Source: AP-15 sp036500965
GTDB taxonomy: Bacteria; Pseudomonadota; Alphaproteobacteria; ATCC43930; CGMCC-115725
DNA length: 64,000 bases
Direction: 5' to 3'
Assembly: GCA_036500965.1 (NCBI GenBank)
Contig: DASYBC010000051.1
Span: forward strand, 1 to 64,000
Made by a program: the position numbers and the translations under genes. The notes beneath the pieces are model-generated. The model was not told where the DNA came from, searched no databases, and saw nothing but the letters and a program-made list of their open reading frames with translations. This document shows, in pieces, positions 10,700 through 18,126 of this stretch (within the stretch, counting starts at the first letter, position 1; each line of letters begins with the position of its first letter).

Positions 10700-11240
10700 T
10701 CCGACTTCCTGCGCCTGCTGCGGCGACTGGCTGCCGGGGCGCTTCGATCGCCGCGGCTTGTTGAAAGCTGCGGGAATGGCGGGGCTGGCCGCAGCGGCCC
10801 TGCCTTTTAGGGCGTGGGCGGCGGAGGGCGATTACGACGCGATGCTGCTCTCCTGCATCGATCCGCGCATGGTGACGCCGGTCTACGATTACATGCAAAA
10901 ACGCGGCCTCGCCGGCAAATACAGCCAGTTCGTCATCGCCGGCGCGGCGATCGCCGTCGTCGCTCCCAAATTCGCCGCGTGGCGGCCGGCGTTTTGGGAC
11001 AACACCGCGACCACCCTGCAACTGCACCGCATCAACAAGATCATCGCGATCGATCACCGCGACTGCGGTGCGGCAAAAGTTGCTTATGGCGATGACAGCA
11101 TCGCCAATCCGGAAGTCGAAACAAGGACCCACCGCGAAGTGCTGGCCGAGTTCCGCGCTGCGGTTGCCAAACACCAGCCCCAGCTCACCGTCGAGACCGG
11201 TCTGATGGCGCTCGACGGCTCGATCCAAATGTTCAGCTGA
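10692..11240 (+). CDS. Tat-exported beta-carbonic-anhydrase-like protein
   Basis: This small protein (182 residues) begins with a CACC motif. A twin-arginine signal follows (FDRRGLLKAAG, residues about 18-28), then a hydrophobic core and an AWA cleavage site near residue 43. The mature part carries the beta-carbonic anhydrase zinc signature: C55-x-D57-x-R59 in SCIDPRM and H122-x-x-C125 in DHRDCG. It is shorter than a standard beta-CA but keeps all zinc ligands and the Asp-Arg dyad. The ATG overlaps the end of the upstream peptidase gene by 8 bp, suggesting coupling. It should act in the periplasm if Tat export is real. Carbonic anhydrase activity is likely but not certain. Confidence 0.82.
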   Translation: MPNPTSCACCGDWLPGRFDRRGLLKAAGMAGLAAAALPFRAWAAEGDYDAMLLSCIDPRMVTPVYDYMQKRGLAGKYSQFVIAGAAIAVVAPKFAAWRPAFWDNTATTLQLHRINKIIAIDHRDCGAAKVAYGDDSIANPEVETRTHREVLAEFRAAVAKHQPQLTVETGLMALDGSIQMFS

Positions 11241-11389
11241 GCAGCGCGAAGAAGGCAGCGGGCGGTTGCGATGCCAACATCGCCGCCGGCCCCCGGCTTC
11301 ATCGGAACGTCACCCAATCGTCACCCGACGGCAAATTTCGACGCCTAGTGTCCCGGCCGCGTCCGAAATTTCACCGAAAGGGACCGAGC

Positions 11390-13426
11390 ATGGGAAGTGG
11401 GGTTTTGCAGCGCGGCGGCTCGATGCGCCGCCATCGGCTGTTGTGCAGTGCTGCGCTTTGCGCGATGTTGATCAATAGCTTGGCGCCAGTCGTCGCCGCT
11501 GCTGCTGCGGCCGCCGACACCGGTGCCAACGACGGCAACACGTCGACGCCGATCAAGCACGTCATCGTCATCATCGGCGAAAACCGGACCTTCGACCATC
11601 TGTTTGCGACCTATCAGCCGGTCAACAAGGGCGAGACCGTGCTGAACCTGCTGTCAGAGGGCATCGTCAACGCCGACGGCACGCCGGGGCCCAACTACTC
11701 GAAGGTCGCTCAGGCCAGCGCGCAGGACCGGACGGTTTATCAGTTGAGCCCGCTCGGGCAGACGCCGTACACGACCCTGCCGCCGCCATTGGCCGGCGGT
11801 GGGTACACCAACGGCGCGCCGCTATTTTCGACGATTGCCGCGGCCGAGACCTACGAGAACGGGCTGCCGCCAGGCTATTACAAGTTTCTGACGACCGGCG
11901 CGGTTCCGTCGTCGATCCTCGGCAAGCCCGACATCCGGATCGTCTACGACGGCAAGGACGTCAATATGCTTCCGCCTGGTCCATACCAGCTGACACCGGG
12001 CGTCGGCTACGACGACTACGCCGAAAGCCCGGTACATCGCTTCTACCAAATGTGGCAACAGCGCAACTGCTCGGCCGCCGCGGGCTGTCAGAACACTCTA
12101 TTTCCCTGGGTCGAAGCCACGGTTGGCGCGGGCAGCAACGGCAAGCCGCCGCCGGCGAACTTTACCTACCAAGAGGGCGCCACCTCGATGGGCTTCTACA
12201 ACGTCCAGCAAGGCGACGCGCCGTATTTCAAGAAACTCGCCAACACCTATTCGATGAGCGACAATTACCATCAGGCGGTGAACGGAGGCACCGGCGCCAA
12301 TCACATCATGCTCGGCACCGGCGACGCGATCTGGTTTAGCGACGGCCACGGCAATCCCTTGACCCCGCCGCACAACATGAAGGTGGCCGCCGGCAGTCCG
12401 AACGCCGGGGTGGTCGACGAGGTTGAAAACCCGGACCCGCTCAAGGGCACGAACAACTGGTACACCGAGGATGGCTATGGTGGCGGCTCTTCTGGCTCGG
12501 CGTCCTACGGCGGCGGCAGCTACACCGAGTGCGCCAACACCTCGCAGCCGGGTGTGGCGGCGATCACCGCATACCTGAATGCGGAGAAGGTCAAGCCGAA
12601 TTGCCAGGCCGGACACTATTACCTGCTGAACAACTACAATCGGGGCTATTACGGCGACGGCACCAGCGCTTATGCCGATATCAAAAACCCCTACAACACC
12701 GTGTTCACAGTGCCGCCGTCGAGCGTGCCCAACATCGGCGACGCGTTGCTGAAGCAGAACATCACGTTCGCCTATTTCGGCGACCAGTTCAACGCCTACC
12801 TCGCCAATCCGTACAATAACTACGTCATCGCCGACAACCAGTACTGTAACATCTGTAACTTCTTCCAGTATTCGACTTCGATCATGACAAATCCGCCGGT
12901 GCGGAAAATGGCGCTGGAAGACACGCTCGATCTTTACAACGATCTGACGAGCTGCACGGCGAAGAGCTGTCGCCTGCCGGCGGTTTCGTTTGTCAAGCCG
13001 AGCGGCTATCTCGATGGTCACCCGGGATCGTCCAAAATCGATCTGCTTGAGGGCTTTGTCAAAAAGATCGTCGACATGACAAAGGCGAACAAGACACTCT
13101 GGGCTAACACAGCGATATTTATAACGATGGACGAAGGCGGAGGATACTATGATTCTGGTTATGTCCAGACGCTAGATTTCTTCGGCGATGGAACGCGCAT
13201 TCCGATGATTGTGGTGTCAAATTACAGCAAGGGCGGCAACATCTCGCACACTTATACCGATCACGTCTCGGTACTGAAATTTATCGAGGCGAACTGGAAG
13301 GTTCCGCCGATTACCAAGCGCAGCCGCGACAACCTGCCGAACCCGGTCACCGGGGCGGACCCCTACAAGCCGATCAACGGGCCGGCGGTCGGCGATCTGA
13401 TGGATCTCTTCAACTTCAAGTCATAA
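11390..13426 (+). CDS. Secreted phosphoesterase (acid phosphatase/phospholipase C family, PF04185)
   Basis: This 678-residue protein has a signal peptide (basic MRRHRLL region, hydrophobic core, AAAAAAADTG near residue 40). The phosphoesterase domain contains HVIVIIGENRTFDHLF, the metal-binding start of the AcpA/PLC family, plus NHIMLGTGDAIWFSDGHG, TMDEGGGYYDSG and a C-terminal HVSVLKFIE. A Gly/Ser-rich stretch and several Cys residues (NCSAAAGC, YCNIC, CTAKSC) lie between, consistent with an extracytoplasmic disulfide-bonded enzyme. The ATG at 11390 has AAGGGA upstream, so I prefer it to the GTG 42 bp earlier. Substrate (phospholipid or phosphomonoester) cannot be told. A strong terminator follows. 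Confidence 0.9.
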   Translation: MGSGVLQRGGSMRRHRLLCSAALCAMLINSLAPVVAAAAAAADTGANDGNTSTPIKHVIVIIGENRTFDHLFATYQPVNKGETVLNLLSEGIVNADGTPGPNYSKVAQASAQDRTVYQLSPLGQTPYTTLPPPLAGGGYTNGAPLFSTIAAAETYENGLPPGYYKFLTTGAVPSSILGKPDIRIVYDGKDVNMLPPGPYQLTPGVGYDDYAESPVHRFYQMWQQRNCSAAAGCQNTLFPWVEATVGAGSNGKPPPANFTYQEGATSMGFYNVQQGDAPYFKKLANTYSMSDNYHQAVNGGTGANHIMLGTGDAIWFSDGHGNPLTPPHNMKVAAGSPNAGVVDEVENPDPLKGTNNWYTEDGYGGGSSGSASYGGGSYTECANTSQPGVAAITAYLNAEKVKPNCQAGHYYLLNNYNRGYYGDGTSAYADIKNPYNTVFTVPPSSVPNIGDALLKQNITFAYFGDQFNAYLANPYNNYVIADNQYCNICNFFQYSTSIMTNPPVRKMALEDTLDLYNDLTSCTAKSCRLPAVSFVKPSGYLDGHPGSSKIDLLEGFVKKIVDMTKANKTLWANTAIFITMDEGGGYYDSGYVQTLDFFGDGTRIPMIVVSNYSKGGNISHTYTDHVSVLKFIEANWKVPPITKRSRDNLPNPVTGADPYKPINGPAVGDLMDLFNFKS

Positions 13427-13469
13427 ATGCGTCGGCCCTCGGGTCACACCGCACCGATCAACCCTTGGC

Positions 13470-13499
13470 GCCGGTCTCGTTCGCGAGACCGGCTTTTTT
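13470..13499 (+). terminator. Rho-independent terminator after the phosphoesterase gene
   Basis: A perfect 10-bp stem GCCGGTCTCG/CGAGACCGGC with a TTCG loop (13470-13493) is followed directly by six T residues (13494-13499). It lies about 45 bp after the stop at 13426. The T-tract overlaps the last codon of the convergent CoA-transferase gene. There is no T-tract on the opposite side, so it should work only for plus-strand transcripts. Confidence 0.9.
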
Positions 13500-14700
13500 A
13501 GCCGATGATGCCGGTTTCGCGCAGCGCACGGATCTCGGCTTCCGGATAGCCGGCGTCGCCAAGGATTTCTTCGCTGTGCTGGCCGACCGTCGGGGCCGGG
13601 CGCGGCCTCGGCTTTTGCTGGCCGGCGATCCATAACGGGCTGTTGACGGTCAGCGAGCTGCCGTCGGTAAACGGCACCAGCGCCTCGGACGCGAGGATCT
13701 GGGCGTCCTCGTGAATCTCGTCCATGTCGGCAACGATGCCGAAGATCAGCCCGGCTTCGTCGAGGATACGGCGCCATTCGGCCTGGTCCTTGGCGGCAAA
13801 GATCGCGTCGAGGATCGGGATCAGCTCGCCTGCATGCGCCTCGCGCGAGGCCGCTGTCGCATAGCGCGAGTCGTCGAGCGCGTCCGAGCCCAGGCACGCC
13901 TTGAACTTATCCCAGCGCCACTCGTCGGCGGCGATCGACAGCAGCAGCCAGCGGTTGTCGCGGCAGCGGTAATGGATGCGCAGCGCGTTGATCCCGCGCT
14001 CGCGCGGCGGCTGCGGCACCACTTTCTCGCCGCACAGCGCCGCCTGCACCGAGCAGCCATTGGCCCACAGCCCATTCGCTAGCAAGGACGAGCCGACATA
14101 GGCGCCCTCTCCGGTACGCTCGCGGTGATACAGCGCGGTGACGATCGCCCCATAAGTGCCCATCGCCGAGGGATGGTCGCCCATGCCGGGCAAAGACCGG
14201 GCGGGTGCGGCCTCCTCGCCGGCGCGCACCAGATGCATCAAGCCGGAGCGCGCCCACCATGCGGTCGCATCGAAGCCTGGCTTGTCGGCTTCGGGGCCGG
14301 TCTCGCCATAGCCGGTGAACGAAGCGTAGATCAGCCGCCGGTTGAGCGGCGCCAGCTCTTCATGGGAAATCCCCAGGCGGCGGCGCACCGGCGGCGGATA
14401 GTTGGTGATGAACACGTCGGTCTCGGCAACCAGCCGGCGCAGCACCTCCTGACCGGCCGGTCGGCGCAGATCGAGCGCCAGGCTTCGCTTGTTGCGGCCG
14501 TCGAGCACAAACCCGGGATTGCCGGCGAGCCCCGGCCCGACCGGCGGCGTTGCCCGCCGGCGATAGGGGTCGCCCGCGCCCGGCGGCTCGATCTTGATCA
14601 CCGAGGCGCCAAAATCCGACATTACCGTCGCCGCCGCCGGGCCGGCGATAAAGCTGGCGCAGTCGATCACCTTCAGGCCGTCGAAGACGAGCTCGCTCAT
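13498..14700 (-). CDS. CaiB/BaiF-type (class III) CoA-transferase family protein lacking the nucleophilic Asp
   Basis: This 400-residue protein has the class III CoA-transferase fold signatures: LKVIDCASFIAGPAAATVMSDFGA at the N-terminus (residues 9-32), VIKIEPPGAGDPYR near 35, RNKRSLALDL near 69 and the domain motif GYGETGPEADKPGFD near 130. The enzymes move CoA between carboxylic acids through an Asp nucleophile in a GxxVDVSL-type motif. Here that motif reads GAYVGSSLLANGLW, with Gly203 where the Asp is expected. It may belong to a divergent subgroup with another mechanism or have lost transferase activity. The substrate is unknown. It is convergent with the phosphoesterase and its stop lies in the terminator T-tract. 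Confidence 0.88.
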   Translation of the reverse strand: MSELVFDGLKVIDCASFIAGPAAATVMSDFGASVIKIEPPGAGDPYRRRATPPVGPGLAGNPGFVLDGRNKRSLALDLRRPAGQEVLRRLVAETDVFITNYPPPVRRRLGISHEELAPLNRRLIYASFTGYGETGPEADKPGFDATAWWARSGLMHLVRAGEEAAPARSLPGMGDHPSAMGTYGAIVTALYHRERTGEGAYVGSSLLANGLWANGCSVQAALCGEKVVPQPPRERGINALRIHYRCRDNRWLLLSIAADEWRWDKFKACLGSDALDDSRYATAASREAHAGELIPILDAIFAAKDQAEWRRILDEAGLIFGIVADMDEIHEDAQILASEALVPFTDGSSLTVNSPLWIAGQQKPRPRPAPTVGQHSEEILGDAGYPEAEIRALRETGIIG

Positions 14701-14826
14701 GCCCGGTTGCCTCTCGCGAATTGCCGGCTCGGGGAGAGCCGTCGCCGATCGAAAAAGTTTAGAGGCGGTATCGTGCGCCGGCCATCGATTTCCGGTGTCC
14801 GACTGGACGGCGGGCCAGCCTCGGCA

Positions 14827-15879
14827 CTATCCGGGAGCGGCTTCGCGCCGCCAGCTCAGCACCTTCGAAAAATAGGCGGGGAAGCGCTCGGCCGCGGCAA
14901 AGCCGGGGCTCACCAGCCGTTCAAGATCCTCGCGCAAATAGCTCGCGTAATAGGGTTCGTGGAACCCCGCGGGGAATGACTCGAGCATCGCGTCGTAATC
15001 GGGCTCGTCGCCGGTCTGCAGTGAATCGACGAGGATCAGGGTTCCGCCCGGCTTCAGCACCCGGCGGATTTCATCAACGACGGCCCGGCGAATGCGCGGC
15101 GGCAGCTCGTGAAACAGATAAACGCAGGTAAGAACGTCGAACTCGGCTTCGGGAAATGGCATCGCCTCGGCCAGACCCTCGACGAGACGGGTGCGCGACC
15201 ACGGCGCCAGCTCGCGCTTGGCGGCATTAAGATAATGCGGCGACAGCTCGAGGCCGGTAACGTGCAGCCGCGGCCAGTTCGATTTGATTTCGCGCAGGAA
15301 GCTTCCGGTCCCGCAGGCGACATCCAAAAGACGCGCACGATCGCGCCCAGCTGCCGGCAATTCGGCCAGCGCGCGGTGCAGCGGGACCAGCGCCTGGCGG
15401 CGCATCGCCGCGGCGCCGCCGCCGAACAGCACCTCAACCTGATGGTCGTAGCGCGCTGCCGACGCGTCGCTCAAATAGCCATCGCTCTGAAAGTGAAATT
15501 TCTGCAGATAGTAGCGCGGGTAGCTGCCGGGCGATGCCTCCCGCAGCAAGCGGTCGTCGGGCGAGCCGTGCCGGCGTTCCTCGACGGCGCCGAGGTCGCC
15601 AAAAAAATCGAGCGCGCGGCGCAGCACGGCGATCGGGCTGCCGAGCCCGTCGGCCGGGGGCGCGTAATATCCGGCCGCGATGTTGCGCCAATCCTGCTCG
15701 ATCAGCGCCCGCAGATCGCCGAGGATGCGGCGCCGGTCCGGCATCGGCCGGCCGCGCAGCGATTCCGGCAGCGGCACCGGGCGGCTGAGCCGCGCCGCCA
15801 AGAGCTTCTGGCTAAAAAACCAGCCGATGCGTGCCGTCTGCGCGGCGTCATAGGCGAGCTTGTCGAGCGCGGTCGGCAT
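14827..15879 (-). CDS. Class I SAM-dependent methyltransferase
   Basis: This 350-residue protein has an N-terminal extension of about 175 residues of unknown role, containing PGSYPRYYLQKFHFQSDGYL. A Rossmann methyltransferase domain follows: motif I LLDVACGTGSFL near residue 188, acidic residue in VTGLELSPHYL, motif II/III AMPFPEAEFDVLTCVYLFHELP, and RVLKPGGTLILVDS. The C-terminal part is typical of this subgroup (YDAMLESFPAGFHEPYY). The ATG at 15879 is chosen over a TTG 12 bp upstream. It is divergent from nadA with about 200 bp between them. The substrate is not identifiable; a small molecule is likely. Confidence 0.88.
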   Translation of the reverse strand: MPTALDKLAYDAAQTARIGWFFSQKLLAARLSRPVPLPESLRGRPMPDRRRILGDLRALIEQDWRNIAAGYYAPPADGLGSPIAVLRRALDFFGDLGAVEERRHGSPDDRLLREASPGSYPRYYLQKFHFQSDGYLSDASAARYDHQVEVLFGGGAAAMRRQALVPLHRALAELPAAGRDRARLLDVACGTGSFLREIKSNWPRLHVTGLELSPHYLNAAKRELAPWSRTRLVEGLAEAMPFPEAEFDVLTCVYLFHELPPRIRRAVVDEIRRVLKPGGTLILVDSLQTGDEPDYDAMLESFPAGFHEPYYASYLREDLERLVSPGFAAAERFPAYFSKVLSWRREAAPG

Positions 15880-15965
15880 CGCCAAAAGCAATTACCCCGC
15901 CGACGGAAGTTTTCAAGAGGCCACTTGGCGTCGGGTCGGCTTGGCCGAGAGGTCCACGACGGCCC

Positions 15966-15993
15966 TTGACACTTTGATGACCGGGCTTATACT
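15966..15993 (+). promoter_or_regulatory. Sigma70-like promoter of nadA
   Basis: TTGACA (15966-15971) and TATACT (15988-15993) are separated by 16 bp. This is a near-consensus housekeeping promoter, about 85 bp upstream of the nadA ATG. It is one of the clearest promoter sequences in the window. Confidence 0.75.
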
Positions 15994-16007
15994 CGTAGCT
16001 AGCATAA
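15989..16007. promoter_or_regulatory. Imperfect palindrome over the nadA -10 and start region
   Basis: ATACTCGTAGCTAGCATAA is an imperfect inverted repeat that overlaps the -10 element and the expected transcription start. It matches the perfect palindrome 60 bp downstream in 13 of 19 positions, including ATxCTC and AGCATAA. A repressor bound here would block RNA polymerase. Confidence 0.45.
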
Positions 16008-16049
16008 CTGGAGGCCGGGCGGGTTGCCCGGCTTTTCCAGACCCGTTAA

Positions 16050-16066
16050 ATGCTCATTATGAGCAT
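16050..16066. promoter_or_regulatory. Perfect 17-bp palindrome upstream of nadA, probable operator
   Basis: ATGCTCAT-T-ATGAGCAT is a perfect inverted repeat ending just before the nadA Shine-Dalgarno sequence (AAGGAG at about 16067-16072). In alphaproteobacteria NAD synthesis operons are often controlled by a dedicated repressor such as NadQ. Assigning this site to NadQ is inference; no regulator gene is in the window. Confidence 0.6.
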
Positions 16067-16078
16067 AAGGAGACCGCG

Positions 16079-17077
16079 ATGCTGGAGACCGCCTCCCCGA
16101 TTGCTCCCGCGACGATGCCGCTGCCCGAGCTCTACCGGCGCGTGGAGCGGCACATCCCGCCGCTCGAATGGCCGATCTTCGCCGACGATGTCGCCGCGAT
16201 CCTGCAGCTGAAGCGCGAGCGCAACGCGGTCGTGCTGGCGCATAACTACCAGACGCCCGAAATCTTTCACACGGTCGCCGATATCGTCGGCGACAGCCTC
16301 GCCTTGGCGCGCGAGGCGGCGCGCACCGATGCGCAGGTGATCGTGCTGGCCGGCGTTCATTTCATGGCCGAGACCGCCAAGCTCTTAAACCCCGACAAGA
16401 CCGTGCTGATCCCCGACCTCAGAGCCGGCTGCTCGCTCGCCGCCTCGATTACCGCGGCCGACATCCGGCTGATGCGCGAGCGCCACCCGGGGGTGCCGAT
16501 CGTGACCTATGTCAACACCTCGGCCGCGGTCAAGGCCGAGTCGGACATCTGCTGCACCTCTGGCAACGCCAAGAAGATTGTCGAGGGGCTGGGCTCGCCA
16601 AAGGTGATCATGCTGCCGGACGAGTATCTGGCGCGCAACACCGCGGCCCAAACCACGGTCGAGATCATCGCCTGGAAGGGCCATTGCGAAGTGCATGAGC
16701 GGTTTACCGCCGATGACGTGAGGAGCGTGCGCGAGAGCCACCCCGGGATCATCGTGCTGGCCCATCCGGAATGCCCGCCCGAGGTCGTCGCCGAATGCGA
16801 TTTCACCGGCTCGACCGCGGCGATGGCCGACTATGTCGGGCGGGAGCGGCCGGCGCGGGTCGTGCTCTTAACCGAATGCTCGATGAGCGACAATGTGGCC
16901 TTGCAATACCCCGATCTCGACTTCGTGCGGCCGTGCAATTTGTGCCCGCACATGAAGCGCATCACCTTGCCGAAGATCCGCCGCGCGCTCGAAACCATGA
17001 CCCACGAGGTAACGGTCGATCCGGCCATCGCCGGGCCGGCACGGCAGGCGGTCGAGCGGATGCTCGCCTTCGGCTGA
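16079..17077 (+). CDS. nadA: Quinolinate synthase
   Basis: NadA condenses iminoaspartate with dihydroxyacetone phosphate to quinolinate, using a [4Fe-4S] cluster, in de novo NAD synthesis. It is 332 residues. Visible signatures are VVLAHNYQTPEI, GDSLALAREAA, GVHFMAETAKLLNPDKTVL, the Cys of LRAGCSLAASI, SDICCTSGNA, LPDEYLARNTA, HPECPPEVV and the C-terminal PCNLCPHMKRITL, which supply the three cluster cysteines. The ATG at 16079 has AAGGAGA 7 bp upstream; a longer in-frame extension reads through the promoter and is rejected. It is followed by nadC; nadB, which makes iminoaspartate, is not between or next to them. Confidence 0.97.
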   Translation: MLETASPIAPATMPLPELYRRVERHIPPLEWPIFADDVAAILQLKRERNAVVLAHNYQTPEIFHTVADIVGDSLALAREAARTDAQVIVLAGVHFMAETAKLLNPDKTVLIPDLRAGCSLAASITAADIRLMRERHPGVPIVTYVNTSAAVKAESDICCTSGNAKKIVEGLGSPKVIMLPDEYLARNTAAQTTVEIIAWKGHCEVHERFTADDVRSVRESHPGIIVLAHPECPPEVVAECDFTGSTAAMADYVGRERPARVVLLTECSMSDNVALQYPDLDFVRPCNLCPHMKRITLPKIRRALETMTHEVTVDPAIAGPARQAVERMLAFG

Positions 17078-17103
17078 GACGCTCAATGCTTGGAAGAGGG
17101 GTT

Positions 17104-17225
17104 GTTCCGGGGCGCGAGCGCGTCTCGCGAGCCCGGAACCTATGGACACCGGCCGACGACCGCTCGGGAGGGGTCCGTGATCATGCGTTCCGGACCTGTC
17201 CCTCCGGGCCATCCCGGAATGGCCC
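17104..17225 (+). other. Structured spacer between nadA and nadC
   Basis: The 175-bp nadA-nadC gap holds a strong hairpin at 17104-17139 (8-bp stem GTTCCGGG/CCCGGAAC continued by about 6 more pairs after a bulge). A second hairpin lies at 17206-17225 (GGGCCAT/ATGGCCC, loop CCCGGA). The second overlaps an alternative stem TCCGGG/CCCGGA (17203-17218), so two folds exclude each other. There is no T-tract. It may be a processing, stability or attenuation element; no known riboswitch is recognised. Confidence 0.4.
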
Positions 17226-17252
17226 TCTTGATGTCCCTGACGGAGGCGAGGG

Positions 17253-18092
17253 ATGGCACTGCGGCTGATCGTCGAGCCGATCGTGCGGGCGGCGCTGATC
17301 GAGGATTTGGGTCGCGCCGGCGACATCACCACCGATGCGATCGTGCCCGAGAATGCCGAAATCGAGGCGGCGATCGCGGCCCGCGGGCCGGGGGTCGTCG
17401 CCGGACTCGACGCGGCGCTGCTTGCCTTCGAATTGCTCGATCCCAGATTGCGCATCCAGCGGCTGCGCGCCGACGGCGCCCGCGTCGCCCGCGGCGACAG
17501 GGTCGCGCGCATCGCCGGACGGGCGCGCCCGGTGCTGGCCGCCGAACGGACCGCGCTGAATATTCTCTGCCGGATGTCAGGGGTGGCCACCGCGACGCGG
17601 GTGTTGGCCGACGCGATCGCCGGCTCAAAAGCAAAGATCGTGTGCACGCGCAAGACGACGCCCGGCCTGCGCACGCTCGAGAAAGAGGCGGTGCGCCTTG
17701 GCGGCGGCGCCAATCATCGCTTTGGGCTCGACGACGCGATGCTTATCAAGGACAACCACATCGCCTTGGCCGGCGGCATTCGCCCGGCCCTGGAGCGGGC
17801 GCGGCAGCACGCCGGCCACCTGGTCAAGATCGAGCTCGAGGTCGACACTCTCGACCAGCTGGCCGAGGCGCTTGAGGTCGGGATCGACGCGGTGCTGCTC
17901 GACAATATGGGTCCGGACACCCTGCGCCGCGCCGTAGCCATGGTCGACGGCCGCGTCGTGACCGAAGCCTCGGGCCGGATCAGCCCCGAAACCGCCGCCG
18001 CCGTCGCCGCGACCGGCGTCGATCTGATCTCCTCCGGCTGGATCACCCACAGCGCCCCGATCCTCGATCTCGGTCTCGACACCGAGGGCTAG
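17253..18092 (+). CDS. nadC: Nicotinate-nucleotide pyrophosphorylase (carboxylating)
   Basis: NadC converts quinolinate and PRPP to nicotinate mononucleotide, carbon dioxide and pyrophosphate. It is 279 residues, the normal length. Signatures are ALIEDLGRAGDITTDAIVP at residues about 14-32, ERTALNILCRMSGVAT near 97, CTRKTTPGLRTLEKEAVRLGG near 130, HRFGLDDAMLIKDNHIA near 155, LEVDTLDQL, DAVLLDNMGPDTL and the C-terminal GVDLISSGWITHSAP. It starts with ATG after GGAGGCGAGGG. It sits 175 bp behind nadA and probably shares its promoter, unless the structured spacer modulates it. It is convergent with the next gene with only about 34 bp between. Confidence 0.97.
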   Translation: MALRLIVEPIVRAALIEDLGRAGDITTDAIVPENAEIEAAIAARGPGVVAGLDAALLAFELLDPRLRIQRLRADGARVARGDRVARIAGRARPVLAAERTALNILCRMSGVATATRVLADAIAGSKAKIVCTRKTTPGLRTLEKEAVRLGGGANHRFGLDDAMLIKDNHIALAGGIRPALERARQHAGHLVKIELEVDTLDQLAEALEVGIDAVLLDNMGPDTLRRAVAMVDGRVVTEASGRISPETAAAVAATGVDLISSGWITHSAPILDLGLDTEG

Positions 18093-18126
18093 CAGTTCGT
18101 TCGCTGGGCGGCGACCGCGCACTGGT

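Noticed and set aside
15860..16078. Upstream extension of nadA
   Set aside because: It would translate the promoter and operator region; the ATG at 16079 has a strong Shine-Dalgarno sequence and the family N-terminus.
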